Below, piece by piece: positions 16,741 through 24,580 of a stretch of DNA of 64,000 nt (position 1 is its first letter; each line of letters begins with the position of its first letter). The notes beneath the pieces are model-generated. The model was not told the origin of the DNA and searched no databases. It saw only the letters and a program-made list of their open reading frames with translations. Source of the stretch: an alpha proteobacterium HIMB5 (GTDB lineage: Bacteria > Pseudomonadota > Alphaproteobacteria > Pelagibacterales > Pelagibacteraceae); assembly GCA_000299095.1 (NCBI GenBank), contig CP003809.1, positions 806,001-870,000 of the forward strand, read 5' to 3'. The position numbers were made by a program, and so were the translations under genes.

Positions 16741-17844
16741 TTAATCAAGAATAACAGTAGGTTTTCCTAATATATTTAAGTCTGGTTCAACTCCTAAACC
16801 TATACCATCTGGAGCTGAAATTTTTCCTTTATTTCTAGTAGGTCCATTTTTATCCAGTCTTGGAGAAACATAACCAGATAAGTCACAAACATTTAGTAAT
16901 CTCGAAGGTTCGCAGCTAGTGCCTAGATGTAATAATGCTGAGGTTGTTATGTCACTTCCCCAAGTATCTTCAATACACATCTTAGTTCCAAAATAATTAC
17001 AAAGCTCTCTTGCATATCTTACTGCGCTCACTCCACCAAATTTAGAAAGTTTCAGTGCAGCTACATCCATAATTCCTTTTTCATGTCCTTCTAAAAGAGT
17101 TTTTGTATCATAAACTCCTTCATCTAATTTCATCGGAAGACCTGTTGCTTGTTTTACTAAAGCACACTCAGATAAGGTAACACAAGGTTGTTCTAGCATA
17201 ATATCTAAATGAGCTACAGCTCGACTTGTTCTTATTGCATCAAGTGGTGTTGCTCCGCAATTCCAATCACCATAAACTAAAAAACCATCATCAATAACTT
17301 CTCTAATTTTAATCAATCTTTCAGTGTCAATTCTCCAATCATTATCAACACCAAGTTTAACTTGAAACTGAGTTATACCTTCTTTTTGTTTTTCCTTTGC
17401 AATTTTAACCATTTCATCTGGAGCAATACAAGTTATGGAATGATATAAAGGCATGTCTTTTTGTTTTTGACCACCAAGTAATTTATATAAAGGTAAATTT
17501 GCAACTTTTGCTGTGATATCCCATAACGCAATATCCAAAGGTGATTTTGCATAAGGATGCCCTTGTAAATATTTATTTACCTTTGCCATCAACGCCTCTG
17601 GTCCAACTGGATCAGATCCTATAATTACAGGTGCTATCTCGGTCAATGCAGGAGTTATTCCTTTAGCATATGCTGGCAAATAATGAGGAATCGGACAACA
17701 TTCACCCCAACCTTTAATGCCACTATCAGTATCTACTGAGATAATTATACTCTCTACTTCATCACAAGTTTTATTACCTGCCATATAATATGTTTCATGA
17801 CTTTTCAGATTAATATTCCAAATTGATAATTTAGTTATTTTCAT
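16741..17844 (-). CDS. Enolase-superfamily enzyme (MR/MLE branch; possible betaine epimerase)
   Basis: 367 residues. The N-terminal capping domain contains GIKGWGECCPIPHYLP. The barrel has metal ligands Asp193 (VYGDWNC), Glu218 (LEQPC) and Asp241 (KLDEG), and general acid/base lysines Lys163 (FQVKLG) and Lys265 (ALKLSKFGG). The first lysine motif is QxK instead of the common KxK. Lysines facing each other across the barrel support 1,1-proton transfer (epimerisation) or dehydration. Length and the two lysine positions recall 4-hydroxyproline-betaine 2-epimerase, but that is from memory. It is last in a five-gene overlapping operon whose other members do not match the known betaine cluster. Superfamily call is firm; substrate is open. 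Confidence 0.85.
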   Translation of the reverse strand: MKITKLSIWNINLKSHETYYMAGNKTCDEVESIIISVDTDSGIKGWGECCPIPHYLPAYAKGITPALTEIAPVIIGSDPVGPEALMAKVNKYLQGHPYAKSPLDIALWDITAKVANLPLYKLLGGQKQKDMPLYHSITCIAPDEMVKIAKEKQKEGITQFQVKLGVDNDWRIDTERLIKIREVIDDGFLVYGDWNCGATPLDAIRTSRAVAHLDIMLEQPCVTLSECALVKQATGLPMKLDEGVYDTKTLLEGHEKGIMDVAALKLSKFGGVSAVRYARELCNYFGTKMCIEDTWGSDITTSALLHLGTSCEPSRLLNVCDLSGYVSPRLDKNGPTRNKGKISAPDGIGLGVEPDLNILGKPTVILD

Positions 17845-19061
17845 AATTTACCAACTCTCTTTGCAACACCTTCTTCTTGTTTTTTATTAAAATCATTATC
17901 ATTTAATTTATACAATTCTTCAATTCTCAAATTTTTAGTATTAATTGATGGTAAATTATTTTTTTTCATTCCTTGGTGTCTTGCATATACTGCTTGTTTT
18001 TTTGTTGTTTGATGAGGTTGAAAATCTTTTATATCATCAATAGTTATTTGATCCCCTTTCACAAGATATCCATTTTCAACAGCTTCATTAAAAATTTTAA
18101 TTCCTTTTTTTGTTCGCATTACTGCAGCATTGAAACCTTCATCTTCTCCTTTTGGAGAACCGCCCCTCCAGGTATCAAGTGCTGCTATATCTGCACTTTC
18201 ACCAATTGCATCTGGACAAATTTTACATCTAAAAGGAACTTTCCAATTACTTTCATCTCCCCAGAATGAATTATAATCTTTATCAAACTCTTTTTGATCT
18301 TTAGTTTTTATATACATTCTACCTGGATTTCCAAAACCTCTATACCTAAACTCCTCAAGCTCTTGTTCTTTAACATTAAAACTATCAATAAATTCTTGTG
18401 ACTTTGTTAATTCTTGAAAACCACCACAAACTAATGTGAAAATATATTTGCAATATTGATCAACTCGTTCATCGAATTTAGCAAGTAATCTTATTGCTCC
18501 TGCATCACAAGGTTTTCCAACAAATGCGAAAGTTTGTTTTTTATCCAATGCTTTATGGAATTTACTCAAAGGTGATGATGGACCATATCTTGATCTACTT
18601 TCACAATTTAATAAGTCATCTTTGGAATAGCTATATTTAACAACGTTACGCATTGGGTTTTCCTTATCACCAGCTGTATGCATAATAAAATCAACTTTAT
18701 TTTTTTCTAGCAAATATAAAGATAATCCATTTAACAACCCTCCTGTTGAACTTTGAAATCTAATTTTTGGATCGCTAGACCATGAATAATATAAACTAAA
18801 ATAATTTCCCCAGATAATATCTTTATTTGATCCTTCGTTTTCCTCTTGATCCTCTGGTCCTTCTGCAATTACCCCTGGACAAACTTTTTTAATATTTTCA
18901 AATGTTTGATTGCTAATAGATTTTAATTCTTTAGGTTCTAAATTACCTTTGTCACTCATTTCCATCTTTAGTGAATTATTACCTGCAATACTTTTGCAAA
19001 GTCCGCAGCCAATACAAAGGCCATTGTCTACAATGTCAGCTAAAGAATTTATTTGTATCAT
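17841..19061 (-). CDS. Coenzyme F420 hydrogenase/dehydrogenase beta-subunit family iron-sulfur protein
   Basis: 406 residues. The N-terminus has CIGCGLC (about 16-22) and a later VCPG cysteine, forming one [4Fe-4S] site. The FrhB-like core includes SSTGGLLNGLSLYLLE, CESRSRYGPSSPL, VGKPCDAGAIR and FRCKICPDAIGESADIA. Members of this family move electrons between flavin, iron-sulfur centres and organic substrates; several act on sugar- or amide-like compounds rather than F420. There is no sign that this organism makes F420. It overlaps the aldolase stop by one base and the enolase-superfamily start by four, so it belongs to the same pathway. Confidence 0.8.
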   Translation of the reverse strand: MIQINSLADIVDNGLCIGCGLCKSIAGNNSLKMEMSDKGNLEPKELKSISNQTFENIKKVCPGVIAEGPEDQEENEGSNKDIIWGNYFSLYYSWSSDPKIRFQSSTGGLLNGLSLYLLEKNKVDFIMHTAGDKENPMRNVVKYSYSKDDLLNCESRSRYGPSSPLSKFHKALDKKQTFAFVGKPCDAGAIRLLAKFDERVDQYCKYIFTLVCGGFQELTKSQEFIDSFNVKEQELEEFRYRGFGNPGRMYIKTKDQKEFDKDYNSFWGDESNWKVPFRCKICPDAIGESADIAALDTWRGGSPKGEDEGFNAAVMRTKKGIKIFNEAVENGYLVKGDQITIDDIKDFQPHQTTKKQAVYARHQGMKKNNLPSINTKNLRIEELYKLNDNDFNKKQEEGVAKRVGKL

Positions 19062-19792
19062 TACTCTTTGTAAGATGGATCTTTAGCATCACACCTTCTT
19101 AGTAATGCTGGCCACTCATTTAATCCTGGTGAAAATAAATCATACTGTTTTTGAGATAATTTCCACATTTCCTCAGTAGCTCTCTCAAGAGGCAAACCTG
19201 AACTTGTTGCTTGAATAGCAACTTCACACATTCTAATTGCATAATACATATTCATAAAAGCTTCACCGGCTGTAGCTCCAACAGTCAATAATCCATGGTT
19301 CTTCATGATTAAAACTTTGTTGTCTCCCATGTTTTCTGCAATTCTAACTCTTTCATCTTTGTTTATCGATAAGCCTTCCCATTCATGATATCCAACTTTT
19401 CCATAAAGCATTGAACTATCTTGAACTAAATGAGGAATACCGTCTTTAAGAGCTGTAGCAGCTAATGCTGAAGGTGGATGAGCATGAAATACAAATTTTG
19501 CATTAGGATGATTTAGATGAATTGCACTATGAATAATAAATCCTGCAGTGTTTGCTTTTTCTGGTCCCTCTAAAACTTTTCCATGTTCATCAACTTTAAT
19601 TAAGTTTGACGCTTTAACTTCTTCATACAACAAACCCATCTCATGCATAAAGAATGTATGATCTGTTCCTGGTGCTCTGGCAGTTATATGGTTCCAAACA
19701 GTATCATCCCAACCCATCATATTAGTCAATCTAAACATGGCTGCAAGATCTACTCTTACTTTCCAGTCTGCTTCACTGATGTTATTTTTCAT
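19061..19792 (-). CDS. Class II aldolase/adducin family protein
   Basis: 243 residues. Zinc ligands are seen in FHAHPPSALA and in MKNHGLLTVG; TARAPGTDHTFFMHEMGLLYEEV is a family-typical start of the active-site region. Members cleave or decarboxylate small hydroxy-acids and sugar phosphates (fuculose-phosphate aldolase, oxo-tetronate-phosphate decarboxylase) or act in other ways. It is coupled to a beta-hydroxyacid dehydrogenase, a pairing familiar from tetronate catabolism (dehydrogenase plus decarboxylating aldolase), but the expected sugar-acid kinase is missing. Exact reaction unknown. Confidence 0.82.
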   Translation of the reverse strand: MKNNISEADWKVRVDLAAMFRLTNMMGWDDTVWNHITARAPGTDHTFFMHEMGLLYEEVKASNLIKVDEHGKVLEGPEKANTAGFIIHSAIHLNHPNAKFVFHAHPPSALAATALKDGIPHLVQDSSMLYGKVGYHEWEGLSINKDERVRIAENMGDNKVLIMKNHGLLTVGATAGEAFMNMYYAIRMCEVAIQATSSGLPLERATEEMWKLSQKQYDLFSPGLNEWPALLRRCDAKDPSYKE

Positions 19793-20688
19793 CTTCCCTC
19801 CTTTGAAAAAGTTAATTTATTATTTTGTTCTAAAAGTTTAATTACTTTTAAGTGATTAGAATTAGGTCCAAATTTTTTAATAGCTTTTTTATAAATTTTT
19901 GATGTTAAATTCATTATTGGTAGATCTAATTTTTGTAATTTAATTATTTCATTAGCAAGATTTAAGTCTTTCATCGATAAACCTAAAAAGAATGAAGGAT
20001 CATAGTCACCATTAATCATATTTGGTCCATATCTTGTGGATGTATAACCGCCACTTGCGCTCTTATCTATAATCTCCAACATAGTTTTTGGTTTAATACC
20101 TGATTTTACTCCAAGCATTAGAGACTCCGAAAGGGAAAGATAATTCAAATAGCAAAGGCTTACTTGAGCAATTTTAGCAGCATAACCTGCTCCAGCTGTA
20201 TTTAGATAATAAAGATTTTTGCCTAAAATATTGAAAATAAATTTAAGCTTATTTACTGTTTTTTTTTGGCCTCCCACGAATATGGATAGATCTCCTGATT
20301 GAGCTTTTAAATTTCCACCTGATATTGTGGCATCAACAAATTGATTGATTTTTCTCTTAAGTTTTTTTTTCAAAAAATTGAAACAACTAAGAGAATTAGT
20401 TGAACAATCTATCCAAACTTTATTTTTGTCTAATTGATCAATAATTTTATTTTTTCCTACTGATAATAATTTTATTTGTTTGGGTCCAGGTACACAGCTT
20501 ATTATGATGTCAGAAAAATTAATCAACTCTTTCAAAGAGTTAGTTGCTTTTGCTTTTTTTGATTTAAATTTTTGAATTGTTTTTTGACTAACATCATATC
20601 CTAATAAATCAATTTTTTTTGATTTATGAAGATTTAAAGCCATCGGCATTCCCATATTACCTAAACCAATAAAGCCTACTTTAATCAT
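19789..20688 (-). CDS. NAD(P)-dependent beta-hydroxyacid dehydrogenase (3-HIBDH/6PGDH-like)
   Basis: 299 residues. The Rossmann motif VGFIGLGNMGMPMALNL opens the chain, followed by SDIIISCVPGP, a substrate loop ISGGNLKAQSGDLSIFVGG and GAGYAAKIAQ with the catalytic lysine. The usual Asn four residues after that Lys reads Gln/Val here (KIAQV), which is a departure from the KxxN pattern. These enzymes oxidise small 3-hydroxyacids such as 3-hydroxyisobutyrate, tartronate or threonate. Four-base overlap with the aldolase gene and one-base overlap with the oxygenase gene tie it to the operon. Confidence 0.85.
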   Translation of the reverse strand: MIKVGFIGLGNMGMPMALNLHKSKKIDLLGYDVSQKTIQKFKSKKAKATNSLKELINFSDIIISCVPGPKQIKLLSVGKNKIIDQLDKNKVWIDCSTNSLSCFNFLKKKLKRKINQFVDATISGGNLKAQSGDLSIFVGGQKKTVNKLKFIFNILGKNLYYLNTAGAGYAAKIAQVSLCYLNYLSLSESLMLGVKSGIKPKTMLEIIDKSASGGYTSTRYGPNMINGDYDPSFFLGLSMKDLNLANEIIKLQKLDLPIMNLTSKIYKKAIKKFGPNSNHLKVIKLLEQNNKLTFSKEGR

Positions 20689-21533
20689 TAATCTACCAAA
20701 TCATCATCACGTTTTTTATTTCTTTCATAATGAATAGGCATTGCTCTACCATAAACAATCTTTGAATGTGCAGGGGTGTTAACTCTCCAGCTATCCAAAA
20801 CATAAGTTGGTAAAGCAATGTAACGAGTTGTGTTACCTTTAATTTTCGTTACGCGATGCATTGAAAATCTTCCTTTAAAAATTTGAAGATCACCTTCTCC
20901 TAATTTTAATACTCTCACTTTTTCTCTATCACCATTTAAAACTCTTTTGACCTCTTCAAATTTATTGTCACTTGGAGCTCTTAGATTTGGAACATATTCA
21001 AAATCTCCTCCTTCATCTGCTTTTTTTACTAAAATACTTAAAGTAAATTCATTACTATCAAAATGCCAAGGTAGTGTGTGCCCTGGATCCATGCAGTTAT
21101 AAGGATTTCTACCTAATGGATCTGCCCATTGAAAAATAGGTTTAACTCCTAGACAATCTGAAACAAAATCTTTTAATTCGTCAGTTTCGTAAATATATCT
21201 TAAATCGCTATCATCACTCAAAACATCAGAATTCAAATAACCATTTTTTCTCTCATTAAATGTATTTATTGGATGATCTTTTTCATATTGATCATCTTTG
21301 ACACTAAAATATGGATTATGACTTTCATCTGACCAATAGATATGTTTTCGTCTTGCTATAACCTCCTTAAACATTTTATCAAGAGACTCTTGTTTGATAA
21401 AATTTGGAATTTTACAACAACCAACTTCATCAAGTTCATTTTTATAATGAGAAATCATTTCCTTACGTTCTTTTGAATGAACGTCGTGAATTGGATATCT
21501 TTTTAAATCTACTATTTCTTCTAATTTATTCAT
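20688..21533 (-). CDS. 2-oxoglutarate/Fe(II) oxygenase of the HalD/PhyH type
   Basis: 281 residues, cytoplasmic. The facial triad is His157-x-Asp159 (WHFDSNEF) and His226 (SMHRVTKIKG), with Arg237 placed to bind 2-oxoglutarate. GGDFEYVPNLRAP and LNGDREKVRVLKLGEGDLQI recall the HalD/BesD-like family of PhyH-related enzymes that act on free small molecules. Asp159 is kept, which argues for hydroxylation, not halogenation (halogenases replace it with Gly). It is the first gene of the operon, with a purine-rich GGAGGAAAATG start. Its product may be the hydroxy compound that the dehydrogenase and aldolase then process; substrate unknown. Confidence 0.78.
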   Translation of the reverse strand: MNKLEEIVDLKRYPIHDVHSKERKEMISHYKNELDEVGCCKIPNFIKQESLDKMFKEVIARRKHIYWSDESHNPYFSVKDDQYEKDHPINTFNERKNGYLNSDVLSDDSDLRYIYETDELKDFVSDCLGVKPIFQWADPLGRNPYNCMDPGHTLPWHFDSNEFTLSILVKKADEGGDFEYVPNLRAPSDNKFEEVKRVLNGDREKVRVLKLGEGDLQIFKGRFSMHRVTKIKGNTTRYIALPTYVLDSWRVNTPAHSKIVYGRAMPIHYERNKKRDDDLVD

Positions 21534-21580
21534 TTTCCTCCTTTTAAAATAATTTATTTAGATTGCCTAAGAAGGAAATT

Positions 21581-21724
21581 TTACAGTTTGGTAGGAGTAG
21601 AAAAATTTAAATGATTTTTACAATCTGTCTTTTCAAGTAATAATGAGAATAATTTTGAGGATAGTTTAGAACCTAATCCAACTCTTGCAAGTCTATGATG
21701 GTGAGTCGATAAATTAAAATTCAT
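21581..21724 (-). CDS. Possible 47-residue protein, unrecognised
   Basis: ORF in the 246-base gap between the oxygenase operon and the nucleotidyltransferase gene. It begins MNFNLSTHHHRLARVG and ends FSTPTKL, is basic and has no obvious membrane segment. No Shine-Dalgarno sequence is clear. It is the only sizeable ORF in the largest gap of the window. It could instead be a leader or an untranslated RNA. Confidence 0.3.
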   Translation of the reverse strand: MNFNLSTHHHRLARVGLGSKLSSKLFSLLLEKTDCKNHLNFSTPTKL

Positions 21725-21779
21725 AAGATTACGTTATTATATTTTAATTCTTTGGTAAATATAAATTATACAGAGTGAT

Positions 21780-22151
21780 CTAAAGTTTTCCTTCTTCTCT
21801 CATTTTGGCTCTAATCTTGGTAGCTGAGATTTTTTGAACTTCTTCAGACAAAACAATTTCCTCAATCTTGTAACCAACACCTCTTCCATAACAAATATTC
21901 GTAATATTTGGTACTAACATGATTTTAAATCTACCCTCAAACTCAGGATTAAGTCTTTCTTCTATATTTTTTTTAACTGTTTCAAAATCAAAAGGATTAT
22001 CATCAACCCCTTGAACATCTCTAATTTGAATACAAACTTGACCAGTTTTTTTTATAATTTCTTTAAATAAAGTGTAATGGCCATCATGAAAAGGTTGCCA
22101 TCTTCCTAACATTTGTGCAGTTGGTTTTTTATTGTCCCATTCGTAAGCCAT
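21780..22151 (-). CDS. Cytidylyltransferase-like nucleotidyltransferase
   Basis: 123 residues. The HxGH nucleotidyl-transfer motif appears as HDGH (His22-His25) in GRWQPFHDGHYTL, and the second signature ISATKIRAKM lies at 108-117 (family ISxTxxR). Such enzymes join a nucleotide (CMP or AMP) to a phosphorylated small molecule. The preceding gene is an APS-kinase-like P-loop kinase overlapping by one base, so kinase then nucleotidyltransferase may make a nucleotide-activated compound. The substrate is not known. It ends the Rieske operon. Confidence 0.8.
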   Translation of the reverse strand: MAYEWDNKKPTAQMLGRWQPFHDGHYTLFKEIIKKTGQVCIQIRDVQGVDDNPFDFETVKKNIEERLNPEFEGRFKIMLVPNITNICYGRGVGYKIEEIVLSEEVQKISATKIRAKMREEGKL

Positions 22152-22558
22152 TATTTTATCTCCTTTAATATTTTTGGTGCCCAGTTTTTAGCATCTTGTG
22201 TTGTTACATGAAAGTCAAACTTGTCAGGTTTCACAAACATTTTGTTTGTATCATCAAATCTCCCTTCTTTTATTGTATCTACCCAAATAACAAAATCAGC
22301 TGGAAATAATTTTCTTGCTTCTGGTGTTGGGCAAATAAAATCTGCAACTACATTATTTCCATTTTCTCTCATCTTTAGAGCAAAGTCAGCCATTCTTTTT
22401 GATTGTCTTTTTCTTCCTTCCTCTGAAAAATCCCAATCATTAGCCTCTCTTCTAACTTCATCTGCATTAAGTCTTTTTGCATTTAGCAATGGTGCTAATT
22501 CATTAGCTAAAGTTGTTTTTCCCGATCCTGGAAGACCCATGATTAAAATTATTTTCAT
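22151..22558 (-). CDS. P-loop kinase, APS-kinase-like
   Basis: 135 residues. Walker A GLPGSGKTT at 8-16; then RLNADEVRREANDWDFSEEGR and NNVVADFICPTPEARKLF, which follow the layout of adenylylsulfate kinases (DxxR, F-I-x-P). It is shorter than a true CysC and no ATP sulfurylase is near, so phosphorylation of some small alcohol other than APS is more likely. ATGA overlap with the Rieske gene upstream and one-base overlap with the nucleotidyltransferase downstream. Confidence 0.75.
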   Translation of the reverse strand: MKIILIMGLPGSGKTTLANELAPLLNAKRLNADEVRREANDWDFSEEGRKRQSKRMADFALKMRENGNNVVADFICPTPEARKLFPADFVIWVDTIKEGRFDDTNKMFVKPDKFDFHVTTQDAKNWAPKILKEIK

Positions 22559-23763
22559 AGTAAATTAGTTGCAACCCACTTATGAAATTGATGTGTTGGT
22601 TGATCCATAACTGGAGAAAAATTTCCACCATTATATACTGGTGAATTTCTACCCTCTTGCATTCCTTCTATAGCTTTTATGTCTTCTATCATTACATCTT
22701 TCCAAAATCTTGAATTTTCTTTTCTTAATTCTTTAAGTTCTTCACCGTTAGCACTTTCATTTCCTACATAATACATTTGCATATGTTCACGAGTTTTATT
22801 CATAGCTAAAGGCTCTAACCAATAAACGTAAAAATGATCTATGTGTAAACCTATCATTACATTAGGGAACAATGCTATATATTCTGAATTCTTAAGTTTT
22901 GTTTTGTCCCAATTAGGGAAAGTGTCAAACTTTTTGTTACCTTTTACAGGTTGTTCGTATTTTTTACTTCCTTGACCTGCAAATCTATTTGGCAAACCTT
23001 GAATATGATAATGATCATTAATATTTGAAACTTTATTTAATTCAGGATGAATTGTTGGTAAATGATAACTTTCACAATAATTTTCTATTGCAAACTTCCA
23101 ATTACAATTAACGTCTAAATTAAAATAACCATAATCATTAGAATGAACGATTAATTTTTGGTCATCTTTGTTGATAAAACTAGACCATCTAGCTTCGAGA
23201 GGTTTAATATAATCATCAAATTCTATTTCATTAGAATTGATATTTACAAAAATTATATCCATCCAAACTTTAGATTTTACCTCTTTTAAATTACTTTTAT
23301 TTTTATCGAATTTTTCTGATTGGTGGTTATTAAGACCACCAATATGTGGAGTTGCAATTAGGTTTCCTTTAAAATCATAAGACCAAGAATGATAAGGGCA
23401 CCTAATCACATTTTTTAAAGTACATGGATTATCAACAAGCTTAAATCCTCTATGGCTACATACATTATGAAATACTTTAATATCCATATCTTTGTCTCTT
23501 ACCAAAATCAAAGGAATTCCAAGCAGATTATATGGTCTAGCATCTCCTGGGTTTGGAATTGAGCTTGCGACACCTATTACAATCCATTTATTACAAAAAA
23601 TTTTTTCTCTTTCGTAATATAAATAATCAGCATTTGTGTAACATTCATTAGGGAGGCCATTTGCATTCTCAATTGGCATGTCTACATTTTTAAGCTTATC
23701 AATTTCCAAAATTCTTGAGAGGGTTGAATTTGTGAATTTCTGAGACATAGAAAAAATTACCAT
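22555..23763 (-). CDS. Rieske non-heme iron oxygenase, alpha subunit type
   Basis: 402 residues. The Rieske [2Fe-2S] ligands are Cys102-x-His104 (CSHRG) and Cys122-x2-His125 (CPYHSW). The catalytic iron ligands are His234 and His239 in ENYCESYHLPTIHPE. The bridging residue three before His234 is Glu231, where most ring hydroxylases have Asp; Glu here is a trait of oxygenases acting on quaternary ammonium compounds (carnitine, glycine betaine, stachydrine types). A betaine or N-methyl demethylation role is therefore plausible. No reductase gene is in the window. Start may be Met6 (MSQKFTN, at 23748). It heads a coupled operon with a kinase and a nucleotidyltransferase and diverges from a MetF/GcvT pair. 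Confidence 0.82.
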   Translation of the reverse strand: MVIFSMSQKFTNSTLSRILEIDKLKNVDMPIENANGLPNECYTNADYLYYEREKIFCNKWIVIGVASSIPNPGDARPYNLLGIPLILVRDKDMDIKVFHNVCSHRGFKLVDNPCTLKNVIRCPYHSWSYDFKGNLIATPHIGGLNNHQSEKFDKNKSNLKEVKSKVWMDIIFVNINSNEIEFDDYIKPLEARWSSFINKDDQKLIVHSNDYGYFNLDVNCNWKFAIENYCESYHLPTIHPELNKVSNINDHYHIQGLPNRFAGQGSKKYEQPVKGNKKFDTFPNWDKTKLKNSEYIALFPNVMIGLHIDHFYVYWLEPLAMNKTREHMQMYYVGNESANGEELKELRKENSRFWKDVMIEDIKAIEGMQEGRNSPVYNGGNFSPVMDQPTHQFHKWVATNLL

Positions 23764-23812
23764 GGGTTAAATTTTTAGCAATAAATTTTCTAAGAGTAAG
23801 AAATGAATTTCT

Positions 23813-24580
23813 TTGACAGAGATTTTCAAAAAAGATACGAGTCGGGGAAGAATGAATTTTTCTTTAGAAATTGGTCCTCATACGGATCTTAGCACTCTTC
23901 CTGCTGTGAAGGATGTTTACGTAACACTATTGCCTGGAGGAGACTATAAAGAGACAGCAAAAAAATCAGGAGATTTAGTTAAAGAGGGTTTTAACCCTGT
24001 TCCACATGTTCCAGCTCGTTCAATAAGCAACGATGAAGAGCTAAAAGATTATATGAATATGTGTAAAGATTTAGGAGTTAAACAAGCTTTAGTAATTGGT
24101 GGAAGTAGAGAACCAATTGGAAAATTTGATAGTTCATTTCAAATTCTCGAAACAGGATATTTAGAAGGAATTAAAATTGGAATAGCAGGACACCCTGAAG
24201 GAAGCCCTGATATTTCTGACCAAGATTTAGAAAAAGCAATGATAGATAAAAAGCCTTATGCTGATTATATTGTAACCCAATGGTTATTAGATACTCAGCC
24301 TATTATTGATTTCATTTCTAAACAAAGCGTACCAGTGCATGTTGGAATTACTGGGCCCATGAAAATTTCAAGCTTAATAAAGTTTGCAAATATCGTTGGT
24401 GCGAAAAATTCCATTAACTTTCTTAAATCTAATTTTAGTAAGGCGTTAGATTTATTAAAACCTAAAGACCCTAATGATTTAATTGGGAAGGTTAAATCGC
24501 ATACTGATAACTTCCACATTTATACATTCGGCGGCTTGAAGGAAACAAACAAGTGGTTGAAGGAGAACAAATATGTCTAA
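23813..24580 (+). CDS. Methylenetetrahydrofolate reductase-like protein (MetF family)
   Basis: 255 residues, somewhat shorter than canonical MetF (about 290). NFSLEIGPHTDLS holds the conserved Glu of the active site near residue 20, then VPHVPARSISND, QALVIGGSREP, IGIAGHPEGSPD and VPVHVGITGPM follow the MetF barrel. Start codon is TTG, giving M in the product, just after an aaatgaatttc leader. It overlaps the next gene, a GcvT-like methyltransferase, by eight bases. The likely job is to oxidise 5-methyl-THF made by that enzyme to methylene-THF, as in the LigM/MetF arrangement known from lignin-degrading sphingomonads. Confidence 0.82.
   Translation: MTEIFKKDTSRGRMNFSLEIGPHTDLSTLPAVKDVYVTLLPGGDYKETAKKSGDLVKEGFNPVPHVPARSISNDEELKDYMNMCKDLGVKQALVIGGSREPIGKFDSSFQILETGYLEGIKIGIAGHPEGSPDISDQDLEKAMIDKKPYADYIVTQWLLDTQPIIDFISKQSVPVHVGITGPMKISSLIKFANIVGAKNSINFLKSNFSKALDLLKPKDPNDLIGKVKSHTDNFHIYTFGGLKETNKWLKENKYV

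Noticed and set aside
22151-22558. True adenylylsulfate kinase (cysC) with sulfate assimilation
   Set aside because: No ATP sulfurylase or PAPS reductase is nearby, the protein is short, and it is locked between a Rieske oxygenase and a nucleotidyltransferase.
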